Part shown: piece after piece, positions 32,278-43,267 of the stretch
How positions within the stretch are numbered: the first letter of the stretch is position 1
How the letters are laid out: every line of letters starts with the position of its first letter
Position numbers and translations under genes: made by a program
The notes under the pieces: model-generated
The model's database searches: none
The model's input: the letters and a program-made list of their open reading frames with translations, nothing else
Told to the model about the DNA's origin: nothing
Assembly (NCBI GenBank): GCA_012656075.1
Contig: JAAKBF010000171.1
Span: forward strand, 1,116,001-1,180,000
Direction of reading: 5' to 3'
DNA from: Phytophthora hibernalis
Taxonomy: Eukaryota > Oomycota > Peronosporomycetes > Peronosporales > Peronosporaceae
Length of the DNA stretch: 64,000 nucleotides

Positions 32278-34423
32278 CTACTTGGTGTCCATGAACGCCC
32301 GTCCCGATGAGGATGGCTTGCAGGCGCGGCCGGTTGTCACGCACAGTGAAATTGAAATGGTCACGAGCGGACCCACACACGACGGCTGGAGTAGCCGTCT
32401 ACGCGCGGTGGTCGGGCTCTTAGTGTTGGCCTTTGTCCTGCTTTCCACCGTCTGGGTATGGGGCTCCACTGGTGCTGTCGTCTCAGGGCACGGGGTTTCG
32501 GGTGATGGAGTGACTGGAGCGGTCGTCTCGGGACACGGAGTCTCAGGCGGAGGGTGACAGGAGCTGTGGTTTCCGGGCATGGGGTCTCCGGTGGCGGGGT
32601 GATGGGTGCTGTCGTCTCAGGGCATGGAGTTTCAGGCGTCGGTGTATCAGGACAGGGAGTCGCGGGTGTTGTAGTCTCGGGACATGGTGTCTCTGGGGTT
32701 GGCGTTGTTGGACACGGCGTTTCCGGAGTCGGGGTTTCTGGACACGGGGTCTCAGGCGTTGGAGTCTCCGGGCAAGGAGTTTCCGGAGTTGGCGTCTCGG
32801 GACACGGAGTGTCGGGAGTTGGTGTCTCCGGGCAAGGCGTATCTGGTACGGATGTCGTTGGGCACGGCGTTTCTGGCTTCGGAGTCTCGGGACACGGCGT
32901 ATCTGGAGATGTAGTCGTAGGGCACGGAGTCTCGGGAGTGGGAGTCTCTGGGCACGGGGTGTCGGGGTTGGTGTCTCCGGGCAAGGAGTTTCCGGAGTTG
33001 GCGTCTCGGGACACGGAGTGTCGGGAGTTGGTGTCTCCGGGCAAGGCGTATCTGGTACGGATGTCGTTGGGCACGGCGTTTCTGGCTTCGGAGTCTCGGG
33101 ACACGGCGTATCTGGAGATGTAGTCGTAGGGCACGGAGTCTCGGGAGTGGGAGTCTCTGGGCACGGGGTGTCGGGGGTTGGTGTCTCCGGGCAAGGCGTA
33201 TCTGGCACGGGCGTCGTAGGGCACGGAGTGTCGGGAGCTTCAGTCTCGGGACACGGAGTTTCCGGGGTTGGGGTCTCCGGACACGGCGAATCCGGAGTTG
33301 GAGTCGCAGGACATGGAGTTTCTGGTCCCGGGGTGTCCGGGCATGGAGTTTCAGGAGCTTCGGTCTTTGGGCATGGAGTCGTTGGTGATGGCGTCTCGGG
33401 GCACGGGGTTTCTGGCGCCTCCGTTTCTGGGTACGGTGTCGTCGGTGCTGGCGTCTCAGGACACGGGGTCTCAGGCCCCAGCGTTTCCGGGCATGGAGTG
33501 TCAGGCTTCGGCGTCTCGGGACAAGGGGTCTCAGGTGCTTCAGTGTCAGGACACGGGGTCTCAGGCCCCAGCGTTTCCGGGCATGGAGTGTCAGGCTTCG
33601 GCGTCTCGGGACAAGGGGTCTCAGGTGCTTCAGTGTCAGGACACGGTGTCGTCGGTGCTGGCGTCTCAGGACACGGGGTCTCAGGCCCCAGCGTTTCCGG
33701 GCATGGAGTGTCAGGCTTCGGCGTCTCGGGACAAGGGGTCTCAGGTGCTTCAGTGTCAGGACACGGCGTCGTCGGAGCTGGCGTATCGGGACCATAAGTT
33801 TCCGGACACGGAGTTTCGGGTGCGTTGGTCTCAGGACACGGCGTTGTTGGGGCTGGAGTCTTGTCATCCGGATATGCAGTCGTCGGAGCTGGTGTGGGCT
33901 TCTCCCCTTCCGGGCAGGGCGTCGTCGGTGCCGGCGTCTCATCCGTGGGCATGGGGAGGTTGGTACCCGGGCAGGGTGTGGTTGGTGTCGGAGTGGAGCT
34001 TGGTGTGCTTGGAGCTGGCTTCGGGTACTCGTCCTCACCGCCTTTGGTGGCTGCGGGAGTGACGTCGGGCGTGCCGGACTCGTAGGTCGTCGGACATGGC
34101 GTGGTCGTGGATCCCGAGACGGACGGGAAGACGCAGCCCCACGTGTCTCCGAGCACAATGGCGCACTCGGCGTCCTCCTTGGCTGTGCACTGCTTGCCGT
34201 CGAACGAGAAGAGGTACGGGTGGCAGTCGGCCGTTGCCACGTCGCCCTTGAGTGGACACGCGGTGCCGGCCGGTACTTTGCCGGCGCCCGAGCAAAGAGC
34301 ACCGCGGGAGGACGAGATGGTGTACGTGGCGTCGTATTGCACCGACACGGGCAGGTCGGCAGCTGCGAGGCCGACCGAGACCAGCGTGGCGAACGTCGCT
34401 GCTGCGAAGTGGAGACACGTCAT
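32278..34423 (-). CDS. Secreted Thr/Pro/Cys-rich repeat (mucin-like) protein
   Basis: ATG 34423 opens a signal peptide (HFAAATFATLVSVGLAAA). A compact domain with six Cys follows (SSSRGALCSGAG, PAGTACPL, DCHPYL, KQCTAKEDAEC, TWGCVF). The next 550 or so residues are built on variants of PETPCPET with alternating TPT, KPD, APE or GPE spacers, so roughly every tenth residue is Cys in a Thr/Pro bed. Similar secreted repeat proteins are known from oomycete cell walls and cyst surfaces; O-glycosylation and disulfide cross-linking are inferred. Two one-base losses break the frame, near 32965 and 32556. After the second, a Cys-poor basic tail runs to TAG at 32278, with no clear GPI signal. The C-terminus is therefore uncertain. 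Confidence 0.75.
32764..33174 (-). repeat. Tandem duplication of about 210 bp inside the repeat gene
   Basis: The copies 32764-32965 and 32973-33174 are nearly identical with an offset of 209 bp. The offset would be 210 (70 codons) if the GTCGGGG run at 32961-32967 matched GTCGGGGG at 33170. This shows from within the window that a G is missing in the first copy. Confidence 0.85.
33472..33775 (-). repeat. Higher-order 90-120 bp repeats in the same gene
   Basis: A block beginning CTCAGGCCCCAGCGTTTCCG recurs at about 33469, 33559 and 33679, with near-identical sequence to GCTTCAGTGTCAGGACACGG. The offsets of 90 and 120 bp are multiples of three, so they change protein length without shifting frame. 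Confidence 0.8.
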
Positions 34424-35323
34424 GGTCGAGGTCCGTGCGGTGAAGTCAACGGGTTGGAGCTGGAAGTCTCGGGGCTTGGAGGTCAAGTGCTCGAAGCCGA
34501 GCAAATTGAAAAGTGAGCGTCGTGGTGAGACCCTGCCACTCAAACAGAGCTCTTCGTCGTGAAGTCATTGCAATGGGTTGCTGGCAGCAAGATTTCCTGG
34601 AAGGGGTTGAAGTTGCCCGCCGGAAAGATAGCACGATGCTTGACGCGAGCATCGTGTTCGGCATTGCATCTTTACGGTGCTCGACCGTGTCGCTGTTGTC
34701 GAGCACGGCGACCATGCTGTCCGGCACTCCGGACACAACACAGTCATAGACGGCGGGAGATTCGGGCGTGCAGTAAGACAATCGCCGATGTTGCTTGACA
34801 GCGCTGCAGCGTGCTGATCGATACATGTACTTTAAGTAGTAGTAGTCGATAGTATCTGCTTGAGTCAGGCGCGGCAGGCACTTCAGCATGAACCTAATAG
34901 GTTCAACGAGTGGAGCGGGTGCAAAAATTTGTTGTTATGGGTGAACGGCAATGCCGTCGATACCGCACCCGCACGCGCAGTTCATGGTGATTTTGTGCCT
35001 CGTGGCTTCCTGGCAAGACCACTACTACCGGTACTACTACAGTATTAAAAAGGTATATCTGCCATGCCCGCCCCCGTTTGTGATCTCAACTGCCCAGCAA
35101 TTTGTTGTCTTCGACGGTGAACTGCGACCAACGCGATCTGCATCACCAGAAAAGATCCAGAGGCTCGAATGAAGTGGGAGTCCCACTATTGTAATGGGTG
35201 CAGCACCATGGTCAACCTCGAAAATCCGGTGTTGGTCCCTGAATTAAAATACATGTAGCCTGTTATTGGCGTCACCAGTCTGCAGGGCTTGTTCTTAACT
35301 CAACGTATTTGGTCATACCGGTA
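34424..35323. other. Upstream region of the mucin-like gene, no gene seen
   Basis: Open frames here are short and without domains. A 9-bp-stem hairpin CACGATGCT/AGCATCGTG lies at 34632-34656. Expected to hold the promoter of the mucin-like gene. Confidence 0.5.
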
Positions 35324-35490
35324 CAGATTTGGACGGAAAGATGTGACGCGCTAGGTTTTTCTATTGTATTAAGACCAAAGCGGACTCAAAAGAACGACAC
35401 TTGGAGCCAAAACTGATATTTAACCAATCGGAACCCGAGGACTAAATTATATCCAAGCATAACAAAATTGACTTTGGCGCCAATAATACG

Positions 35491-35562
35491 TCGCTCTGGG
35501 GCTCAACCGGCTCGACACCACCTTTTTAATAAGGTGACGAGGGTTCAATTCCACGACTGCCG
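35491..35562 (+). other. tRNA-like A and B boxes (degenerate SINE head or tRNA remnant)
   Basis: TGGGGCTCAACCGG at 35497 fits the pol III A box and GGTTCAATTCC at 35542 fits the B box, 45 bp apart as in tRNAs. Between them ACCTT/AAGGT pairs as an anticodon-like stem around a 6-base loop. The acceptor and T stems do not pair well, so this is not a working tRNA. It sits inside the pogo-like element, in the 3' flank of the transposase. Confidence 0.45.
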
Positions 35563-35654
35563 CAAAGTTAAACACCCGAGTGGTGACCTTGGTGCCGGGG
35601 TTCAAAGGCAGTAGGTGCACCTACTGACGTCCCCCGCCCTATCTGGTCAGTCTA

Positions 35655-37017
35655 TTAGAATCCAGCCTTACTCCATGCCTTCTTTATGCTAGTCTTACTA
35701 ACCGCATCCCACGCAGCAACGACGCGCTCCACCAAGCGCTTCCGCTTCTCGGGTGCTGGTAGGCGCTGTAGCTTCAGCAGACGTTCGCGAAGGGGCACCC
35801 GGTTGCTCTCTCTAACCACTGACAGCTCATAGGACAGCGTGATGGCGCGCAACTTCTGCTTAAACGGATCCATGACCCCCACGTCTAGAGGTTGGAGTAC
35901 CGAGGTGGTGTTCTTGGGCAGGGGCACCACCTCCGTTCCCCAGGTCCTGCGCCTCGGTCGAGACGTGGCACTTCAAGTTGTCCACGTAGATCGCAAGCGG
36001 CCCAGGATGGGCATCACACACAAAGCCACCCCAGGCATTTTCAATGAATATGTCCCGCCACACCCGCGAATCCATCCAAGCATTCGTCTGCACAGTCGCC
36101 ATAACTCGGTTGGAATGGCCCTGGACTTCCTCCTCCACCCGTCCTCCTGGCTGCCCTTTAAAGATGATGAGCGGGCGAAGCTTTTGTCCTGTAGCCGATA
36201 CGATCAGCAGCACACTTGCCCTCTCCGATCGCACCCGTCCTTTGATCTTGACTCCTTTCTTGGCGCCACGCTCGCTAATAATACGAGTGGGGGTGTCATC
36301 GTAGTACACTGCTGTCTCGTCGGCGTTGAAAATGTACGATCGTGCGTACGTAGCGCTGACCTTGCTTCATACCTCGCTAGCGAATTTGCGCTGCTCTGCT
36401 TCAAGGTCTAGCGTTGAGAGCACAGACTTCGTAGGGCGCCGAAACGAGAACCCACGCTGGTAGACAATCCGCCGCATCATGCGGCCTAAGATCTCCTCCT
36501 TGTTCTTCGCCAAGTACACAGATGTGAATTCGCTGTACTCCTCCTTTACGAACACCTGAACATGGGATGTCTTCAGCGGAAAGTCGTCGCGTCTCATTTC
36601 CTTAATCCACTGTATGAACTCGTCGCAGTGCGGGTATAGACTTTTCCTGCCTTGCCCGCCGACGCTGCACTTAGATCGCTTCTTGTTATTGCATGCCTCT
36701 CTGATGATAGCTTCCCGACCCTTCCACGCGTGCACAGCAGTCCGTGACTTGATACCGTGAAGCCTCGCAGCTTCGGTGACGCTGACGCCAGTATTGATAT
36801 CTTCTAGCACCTGGAGTTTCAGAGCGTTGGAATAGGCATTTCTTCGGTCCCTAACTACCACTTCAACAGCAGTGCTTGCTGTGTCACCTTCATCATCCTC
36901 CAAGTTGCTGCACAGGTTGTCATCGTCGGCCACCCCCAAGCTCGCAAGCGAGCAGTTGCTGCGTCCTCCGGACACTGCATTTCCAACACTAATTTTGAGT
37001 GGCGAAGGTGCGTTCAC
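35655..37017 (-). pseudogene. pogo-like (DDE_1, CENP-B-type) transposase with lesions
   Basis: The N-terminus has a helix-turn-helix region (NALKLQVLEDINTGVSVTEA, AARLHGIKSRTAVHAW) and a CENP-B-like second domain. The catalytic core has all three Asp: NADETAVYYDD, LAIYVDNLKCH and VLQPLDVGVMDPFKQK. Lesions: an in-frame TGA near 36370 where SEV is followed by SKVSATYARSYIF; an extra A near 35940 (GGGGAACGG); and no ATG at the expected start, where the frame opens with GTG at 37017. The TGA and the extra base are unlike the base losses in host genes, so this copy is probably inactive. Confidence 0.8.
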
Positions 37018-37163
37018 ATAGCGATGATCTTATTGGTGGAAACGATTGTATGGTGCGGCGGATGTAAAACCTCATCTGTCATTGTTTTGTGTCCGTCACA
37101 TCTTTCCGTCCAAATCTGTATCTCTGTTAACGTTACACTAGTTTTTAAACTTAAACTTTAGTA

Positions 37164-38873
37164 CTACCTCTTGTCGAAAATGATGGAAACAATGAGACAA
37201 AAATAATCATTGTGAGCTCTCTGAGCGTCGTAAACGCTATCTGATTGGATATTAATCTGCGTCTGAATCTCAGCTATTGGTTGATACTTTGATTGGCCCT
37301 GAAAACCAAGCCGTTGAAACTTTACGGCCTCTTGTGTGCAGTGGCTCCGACCCTCTCATTATATGACTTCCCGCCCAGGCCACACCAAACACCCGCAGCA
37401 CCTGCTACTTCGTCATGTCCAACCTAACCGACGTGCAACGTCGATGCATCGTCGACGAGCTTCTGAAGCGAAGCATCTGTGGCGACCTCCCCACGGAGCG
37501 AAAGCTGCTGTCGCCCGCGACTTCGAGCGCTCGCGGTCTGCTGTGTCCAAGATCTGGGCGCGCTATCGCCTCAGTATTGAGGCGGGAGTCACGGAGGGCG
37601 AGTGGCGAAGCCGCATCCGCGACAACTTCGGCAGGAAGAAAAATCGCGAGCTCAAGCCGTGGAGCTGCTGCAAGCTGTTCCGGTTGAAGACCGCTGGTGG
37701 GCGTGTCGCGGCATCTCATCCGTGCACTGGTGGCTGAGGATGAACTGGCAAGGGTTACGGCCCGCATTCGTCCTACTCTAACGGAGGAGAACCGGGTTGC
37801 TCGTGTCGAGCATGTTCTCAGTTTTATTGACGATTCGACCCTATTTTTCGAACCCATGGACAATATCGTCCATGTGGACGAAAAATGGTTCTACGAGGAT
37901 AAGGACAAACGCAGCTACCTCTTGATTCCAGGAGAGGAACCTCCCCATCGGACCCGGAAGAGCAAGCGCTTCATCCCCAAGACGATGTTCTTGGCAGCGG
38001 TAGCGAGGCCACGGTAAGACCTTCAATATTTAATATTATTTCGAATATGATATCCCTAAAATTTAATATTTGCAGATACGACTCTCATCGCAAGTGCCAA
38101 TGGGACTGAAAGCTTGGACTGTGGCCGCTGACAGAAGAGTACGTGGCCCAGCGCCGCAGCCGTAACCGACTTAAAGGCGCGGTTTGTACACGGAACATTG
38201 ACGTGGTAAATAGAGATGTTTACAAGGACTATCTGCTGAGGTGTGTCATCCCTGCCATCAAGGAGCAGTGGCCTCGTGGGCAGCGCCGCCACCCCATCAT
38301 GATTCAGCAAGACAATGCCAAGCCGCACGTGTCTCCCCTCGACCCAGACATTGTGGCGGCGGGGATGGAAGGCGAGTGGTGTATTCGGCTGCAGTTTCAG
38401 CCCCCAACTCGCCCGACCTCAATGTCTTGGACTTGGGGTTATTCAACGCTATTCAGAGCATCCAGAACCGTGTGCCGATCCATGGAATCGACAACCTCAT
38501 CACTGCTGTTCAAAATGCATACACCAACATGGATACGGACACGCTGGACAACATATTTCTGACGTTGCAGGGCTGCATGTTATGCATTCTACAGGAAAGT
38601 GGTGGGAATCGCTATGCGTTGTCGCACATTGGCAAGGAAGCACTACGAAGAAAAGGCATACTGCCTAGAGTGTTGAAGTGCGATCAGCATCTGTATGACA
38701 GCGCTAAGGTATGTCTAGTCGAAGCTGGTCGCCCAAGTCTGATCTTCTTTGATCCTGCTGAGTAGATAATACCTGTTAAAAATGATCGTATCAGTTTTGC
38801 ACTGCCAATGCTCACCAACTGGACATATAGCCTGTCATATGTCATTGTTTCCATCATTTTCGACCAGAGGTAG
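37164..38873 (+). mobile_element. Mariner-like element (plant-type), complete ends
   Basis: 32-bp inverted repeats with one mismatch: CTACCTCTTGTCGAAAATGA at 37164 and TCATTTTCGACCAGAGGTAG ending at 38873, each flanked by TA. Length 1,710 bp. The element starts 45 bp after the pogo-like element ends. The transposase is on the plus strand. Confidence 0.9.
37415..38765 (+). pseudogene. Mariner-like transposase, interrupted
   Basis: ATG 37415 opens NLTDVQRRCIVDELLKRS; further on, in shifted frame, VARDFERSRSAVSKIWARY gives the DNA-binding region. The catalytic Asp residues are in NIVHVDEKWFYED, IMIQQDNAKPHV and NSPDLNVLDLGLF, the last in the wording typical of plant-type mariners (DD39D). A GTAAGA..TTGCAG intron-like segment (about 38015-38074) sits between the first and second Asp regions. 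Lesions: base losses near 37490 (C run) and 38410 (CCAACTCG), a missing stretch near 37690, and an in-frame TGA near 38109. Probably inactive, but the inverted repeats are sharp. Confidence 0.8.
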
Positions 38874-41800
38874 TATTAAAATAGCTCGCTAATACTAATA
38901 AAGTACCTATCATCGACGTATACCTGTTCATCATACCTGCAGGACCTTGCTCACGAAATTTTGTAGCGGAAGCGCAAACGGCGATCGCTTTACTTTCCTT
39001 GGTCTGCCGTATGACCAGGGGAATGTACCTGTATTATACCTATTGTTTCATTGGCTATAGTGAGTGACGCTTGTAACAGGGGAATACAGTATTTCAATGA
39101 TGGAGATTTTCGAAATGCAATTTTAAGGCCTTTAAAAAGGCCGTTTTTTCTATGATATGAAAAGGTACACTACCGGTAGACTGAAAGTTGTACTGACTCA
39201 ACGCTGCAGCAGTACTGGGATAATTATCACCACCGGTCACAAATACATTAACATTTTCTCAACCGGAGTATATCTTCACCAGTAGCATGAGCTGCAGTGC
39301 TGCTCCAGCACTTGACATCACACCTTGTTGCAAGAATGTCGTTCAAAGAGAATTAGAAGATCGTATTCCTACACCAGCACAAATTGCGATAACTATCTTA
39401 CCCATGCCTGAACGCCGGGATCTTAGCGGTTAATCGCCGGCCTTGTATAGATCTTCACTGACAGGAAGCGGACTGGAGATGGAGAGTAGAGCATTCCTCT
39501 CTCCTCGTTTGCACGCCTAAAGCGCAACGGGGTTTCTCAATGAGAGATCCTTAGTCCAATGTAACCTTAGTAACTTAAATGTGGGCCAGGTCGTTGACCA
39601 GCAACGCAGGGCTTGCTTGGGTCAAGGATATGCCAAACCTACACATTTCTTGCACAGGGAGGGTCATCTTGGCAGTGTGGTGGAGCAGGCTCTCAGAATT
39701 TGCGTTCTGGAGGGCTCGACTACACACAAAGCGCACTTCACACACTGTACGTCGCGTGCGGTGCGCTGAATTCCTGGGGTCTTGACTAACGTGATTTCGT
39801 TGGACAGGGTGTTCAAGCGTTCGATGCTAGAGTCGTCTGCGGGGTGACGTCTGCGTGGAAATCTTCACACGAACGTCGAGTCTTGTAAGTCGTAGCGTCT
39901 CTCTAATAGACGTGACTTCTTCTCCGTAGAGGGTCGCTTTGCTTTGCCTTCGCTGTCGGGGTCGACGAGCTGCTATTCCTTGGTCGTCTTGGTCGACGAG
40001 CCATTATTCCTTGGTTGTCGTTGCCGACGAGTTGCTATTCCTGCCCTTGCGGGACTTTGTTGCTATACCTGCCCTCGCGGGACTTGAGTTTAACGTGCCT
40101 TCCTGTCAGACACGGGTTGGGGGGTTGAGACCACGGCGAGTCTCCCTCGATCTACTGAAGAACGTATAGAACTTCACAGAAGCAGACGACGGAAACACTT
40201 AGTGTCCAAAGAAGGTTGGTTTGCCTTGAGCTATTGGTTGCTAATTCGTGACTGACCTACAATCTTCCTACACTCCGTTCTGACTACACCCACTCCGTGC
40301 GATCTTCGACCTACCTTTTGTCCACACATCATCCGATGACCGGCTGCCTTTCGGGCGTACTTGTCCAACGCCATCATCTTGTTTACGCTGCCCGTGATGC
40401 GTTTGTTGAAGTTCAACCTTAAGTACGAACGTCGATCGTTGAACGTCGATCGTCGACGACAGAAGACGGTAAACACATGCATTAACAGTAATTTCACACA
40501 GCAAATCATTTGACTTGGCAAATGTATTGTTTTGACCTACCTTGCGTCGTGATAAGACATAAAAACTCTAATAATTTATGAATGACCAGCCGCGCTGCGC
40601 TTCGCTCGCGATATAGAGATAGAACCTCCGGCCTCACGTGTTGCCCTCACGCTTTCGTCTCTGGCGGGGGTCCTCTGCCCCTGCCTTCGCCGTGACGCTG
40701 CGGGAACGTGCAGTGTTAGGTTGGTGCTATGTCCAACCACGTCGCCCACCCCACTGTGTGTTATCCCAAGATTTTTGTGTGCCAGTACTATTTTCTGATC
40801 GTCGACCATCACTCTTCAGCAGTATCTTGGTACTCCGGGCAAGTACTCCACTCGTGGATACACTTTGTCATGTGCCCTGAATGTCTCCCGACGGTGACTT
40901 ATTCCCGACGTCGCATTCCATCCATCTTTTCCAACGCACTACACCACAGCAGCGACCGAGTCACTTCGTGGGAGTTGGTACTGTATCGGCATCGGCATCG
41001 ATTACGAAATATGCATTGTAATTCAACAGTTTCCCATAATTGTATTGTAAACGCGTTTCGCGAGCCGTCTTGCCACCGCAGTGATTCAACTCCGCATGCG
41101 TCAGGTTATCTCTATCTCTCTTTGTTCTCGGCCAGAGGCCATCAAGCGGTGCGTACGCAGTTAGCGAATGAGTTAGATCCTTTCAAGCCACGCGGTCTTG
41201 AGCGCAGATGCGGAGTAGATATAGGTTTGGGGCGCGTTGCAGCCGGTCTCCGGAGGGAAGAGTCTGGAGGTCAGCATCGAGAACCATCGGTAGCGTGAGT
41301 CGGTTTCTACCACGAGTTTCCCGTAATACACCAGATCGTCTTCGACTTAGCTGGGAATACATGTGCTGTTTTTTATGATACTCCAGCACCAAAATGCACA
41401 TGCATCTTTAGGAAGTTGAAGCACCGCTTGCAATAGAGCTGAAGACCTGATCCTGCGATGTCCCCTTGTCGAGGGCAGTAAAGAGCTATGTGCCGGTCTA
41501 GTAGCCGCTGGAGATGGTCAAGCTTGCTATGTACCGTTGCTTGCTTATCAGCTAGATTCTCTCCGGGGTCGGATACGGGTCGGTTCGTGCATTTGGGTCG
41601 TGTATACGTTTAGGCCGTCACTGTCTGAGCCCGTGATTTTGGGTCGTCGATAATTATGCTTGCAGAGCAGTGCTTATGCAATTCACACTTCAAGCTGCGA
41701 GGACATGTCAACGAATGTAATAGATGCTCAGACGCAGTGGTGCAACCTCGACGTTGCAGGCACAACGAGTCTGTTTTTTAAATACCCACTACTACAACGT

Positions 41801-41937
41801 AGTACAAAACTATCGTCCTCGAAACCACCCCCCCACGACTTCATCCATTTTCCGCCAGGTCTTCAGCTTCTTATGCATTGCTGGTGGCGATAGACCACCG
41901 TTCACAAACCAAGTTTCGCGTTGCACGAGAGTGAGTC
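38874..41937. other. Three kilobases without a recognised gene
   Basis: No known domain found. Imperfect short tandem repeats of about 31-36 bp built on GACGAG..TGCTATTCCTTGG lie at 39958-40085. Twice-repeated AACGTCGATCGT lies near 40426-40450. A 189-codon ATG frame at 40729-41298 (+) has no signal peptide, domain or biased codon use that I can see, and I do not call it a gene. Probably old transposon or LTR debris. Confidence 0.5.
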
Positions 41938-42885
41938 ATGACAAGGCATAATACTGGTGACGGACCAGTTCGACCAGGCCAAAAAGAAGAAGCGAAACTC
42001 GAAAACGAAGATCCAGCATATGGGGTTCGAGTACACACGGGCGTGGAGTTCGAACGGCAAGATCTTTTATGCAGCCTGTACCGAGCCACGGAGTGCAAAG
42101 CACGCTCGGCAATTCGCCCTGAAATCGCCGGATACGAGCTCATCATCACGCACACCTGCTTGATCCGAGACCCAGATCCTCGACTGCATGAAATCAATGA
42201 AGCTTCATGTGGACAGTCTCTCAATTTGACGCGGCCAGTGCATGAAGTGTGGCAGCAAGTGAGTGAGGAGCTCTACCCAACGGACGAAGGGATTTGTCAG
42301 AAGAACAAGTCAAGAGATGAGTTTACAGTGTTAGGCAAAAGCACTATGGAGCCTACATCCTGGGGCGTATCGAGGTTCTCCTCTCTCGGTGATCGAAGGT
42401 AAGGACCTAAGATCTTCCAGTTTCATATGTCCAGGCCAAAAGTGACCCTCCGACATAATCATCGGCTGGGCACACCCCGAGCTCCGTCAGCTGGTCATGT
42501 ACAACGGTGTGTCACTTTTCTTCACTGGTACATTTTGATGTGTACCCACCGAGTTCAAGCAGTGTATGGTGATGATGGTACATGACCAAGCTAGTGAGCT
42601 GTACGTTCCAGTCTACTTTGTGCTTTGTAGCTCCAAAGCAAAGGATATGTACTTCGACATTCTGGATTTGATCTTTAGAGACACATCGGAGAAGATCAAA
42701 CCATGTGACGTTGTCTGCGCCTTTGATATGCCTTTGATACAAGCTATTAAGAAGTAATTCCCGAATGCTGAAGTCATCGGCTGCATGTTCCACTTTAAGC
42801 AGGCAGAACGTAGACGCATGAAAAACACGTGTTGCATCCCCGATGCTGAAATCAGCATCGCAATGGAAAAGGAGGTACTCGATGT
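41938..42885 (+). pseudogene. MULE transposase, 5' part, split by retrotransposon
   Basis: An N-terminal FLYWCH-like zinc region (NGKIFYAAC in one frame, then ATECKARSAIRPEIAGYELI and HTC in the next) contains one frame break near 42070. The MULE core follows: PVYFVLCSSKAKDMYFDILD, VVCAFDMPLIQAIKK and FPNAEVIGCMFHFKQAERR, with the conserved Asp and the CxFHF motif. A TAA at about 42756 replaces an expected Gln codon before FPNAEV. The frame stops in codon GAT GT| at 42885, exactly where the retrotransposon begins. The rest of the gene is at 49139-49770. Confidence 0.85.
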
Positions 42886-42955
42886 TTTTCAATGATCGCA
42901 ATCTCGTGGGGAAAATAAACTTCGTGTTCAATTGCATCTCGGGGTGTGGAGAGGT
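42886..42955 (-). repeat. Split direct repeat B2
   Basis: 70 bp starting TTTTCAATGATCGCAATCTC on +, nearly identical to 43103-43172. Confidence 0.85.
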
Positions 42956-42958
42956 GGG

Positions 42959-43102
42959 TCGAGAGCGGAGAAAAGAAGAAGTGCGCACGGGCGCTCCTAT
43001 CTAGCTCAAGCTACCGTCTAAATTTAGTCCACGCGATCCGAAAAAGAAGCCTTCCTCTTCTGTCCTGCCACTCCTTGACATCTTGTCCGAGGAAGCCGAG
43101 CA
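42959..43102 (-). repeat. Split direct repeat A2
   Basis: 144 bp starting TCGAGAGCGGAGAAAAGAAG on +, nearly identical to A1 at 48997-49138. Differences are few: CACGCG versus CATGCG, AAAAAGAAGCC versus AAAAAAGCC, CCTCTT versus TTCTTC, GCCGAG versus GCTGAG. Confidence 0.85.
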
Positions 43103-43172
43103 TTTTCAATGATCGCAATCTCGTGGGGAAAATAAACTTCGTGTTCAATTGCATCTCGGGGTGTGGAGTGGT
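43103..43172 (-). repeat. Split direct repeat B1
   Basis: Second copy of the 70-bp B repeat, abutting A2 directly. Confidence 0.85.
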
Positions 43173-43267
43173 GAGCCCCCAACCACCACCGATACACAAC
43201 CCGCGAAATTCATCCCTAAGTCGAAGCCGATAAACGCGCTGGAGTACCGTGAGCGCTAGGCACCCGA

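Larger units (their letters stand above)
35324..37118 (-). mobile_element. pogo/Tigger-like DNA transposon, complete ends
   Basis: Perfect 25-bp terminal inverted repeats: CAGATTTGGACGGAAAGATG at 35324 and its complement ending at 37118 (CATCTTTCCGTCCAAATCTG). Both ends are flanked by TA (35322-35323 and 37119-37120). CAG..CTG ends and TA targets are typical of the pogo group. The single transposase gene lies on the minus strand. Length 1,795 bp. Confidence 0.9.

Noticed and set aside
32361..33224. Separate minus-strand genes in the mucin-like region
   Set aside because: They are parts of the same repeat protein seen in different frames because of single-base losses near 32556 and 32965.
35491..35562. 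Functional tRNA gene
   Set aside because: A and B boxes fit, but the acceptor and T stems do not pair and the anticodon loop is one base short.
40729..41298. 189-codon ATG frame as a gene, possibly a secreted effector
   Set aside because: There is no signal peptide, no RxLR or LFLAK motif in the right place, no domain and no convincing codon bias.
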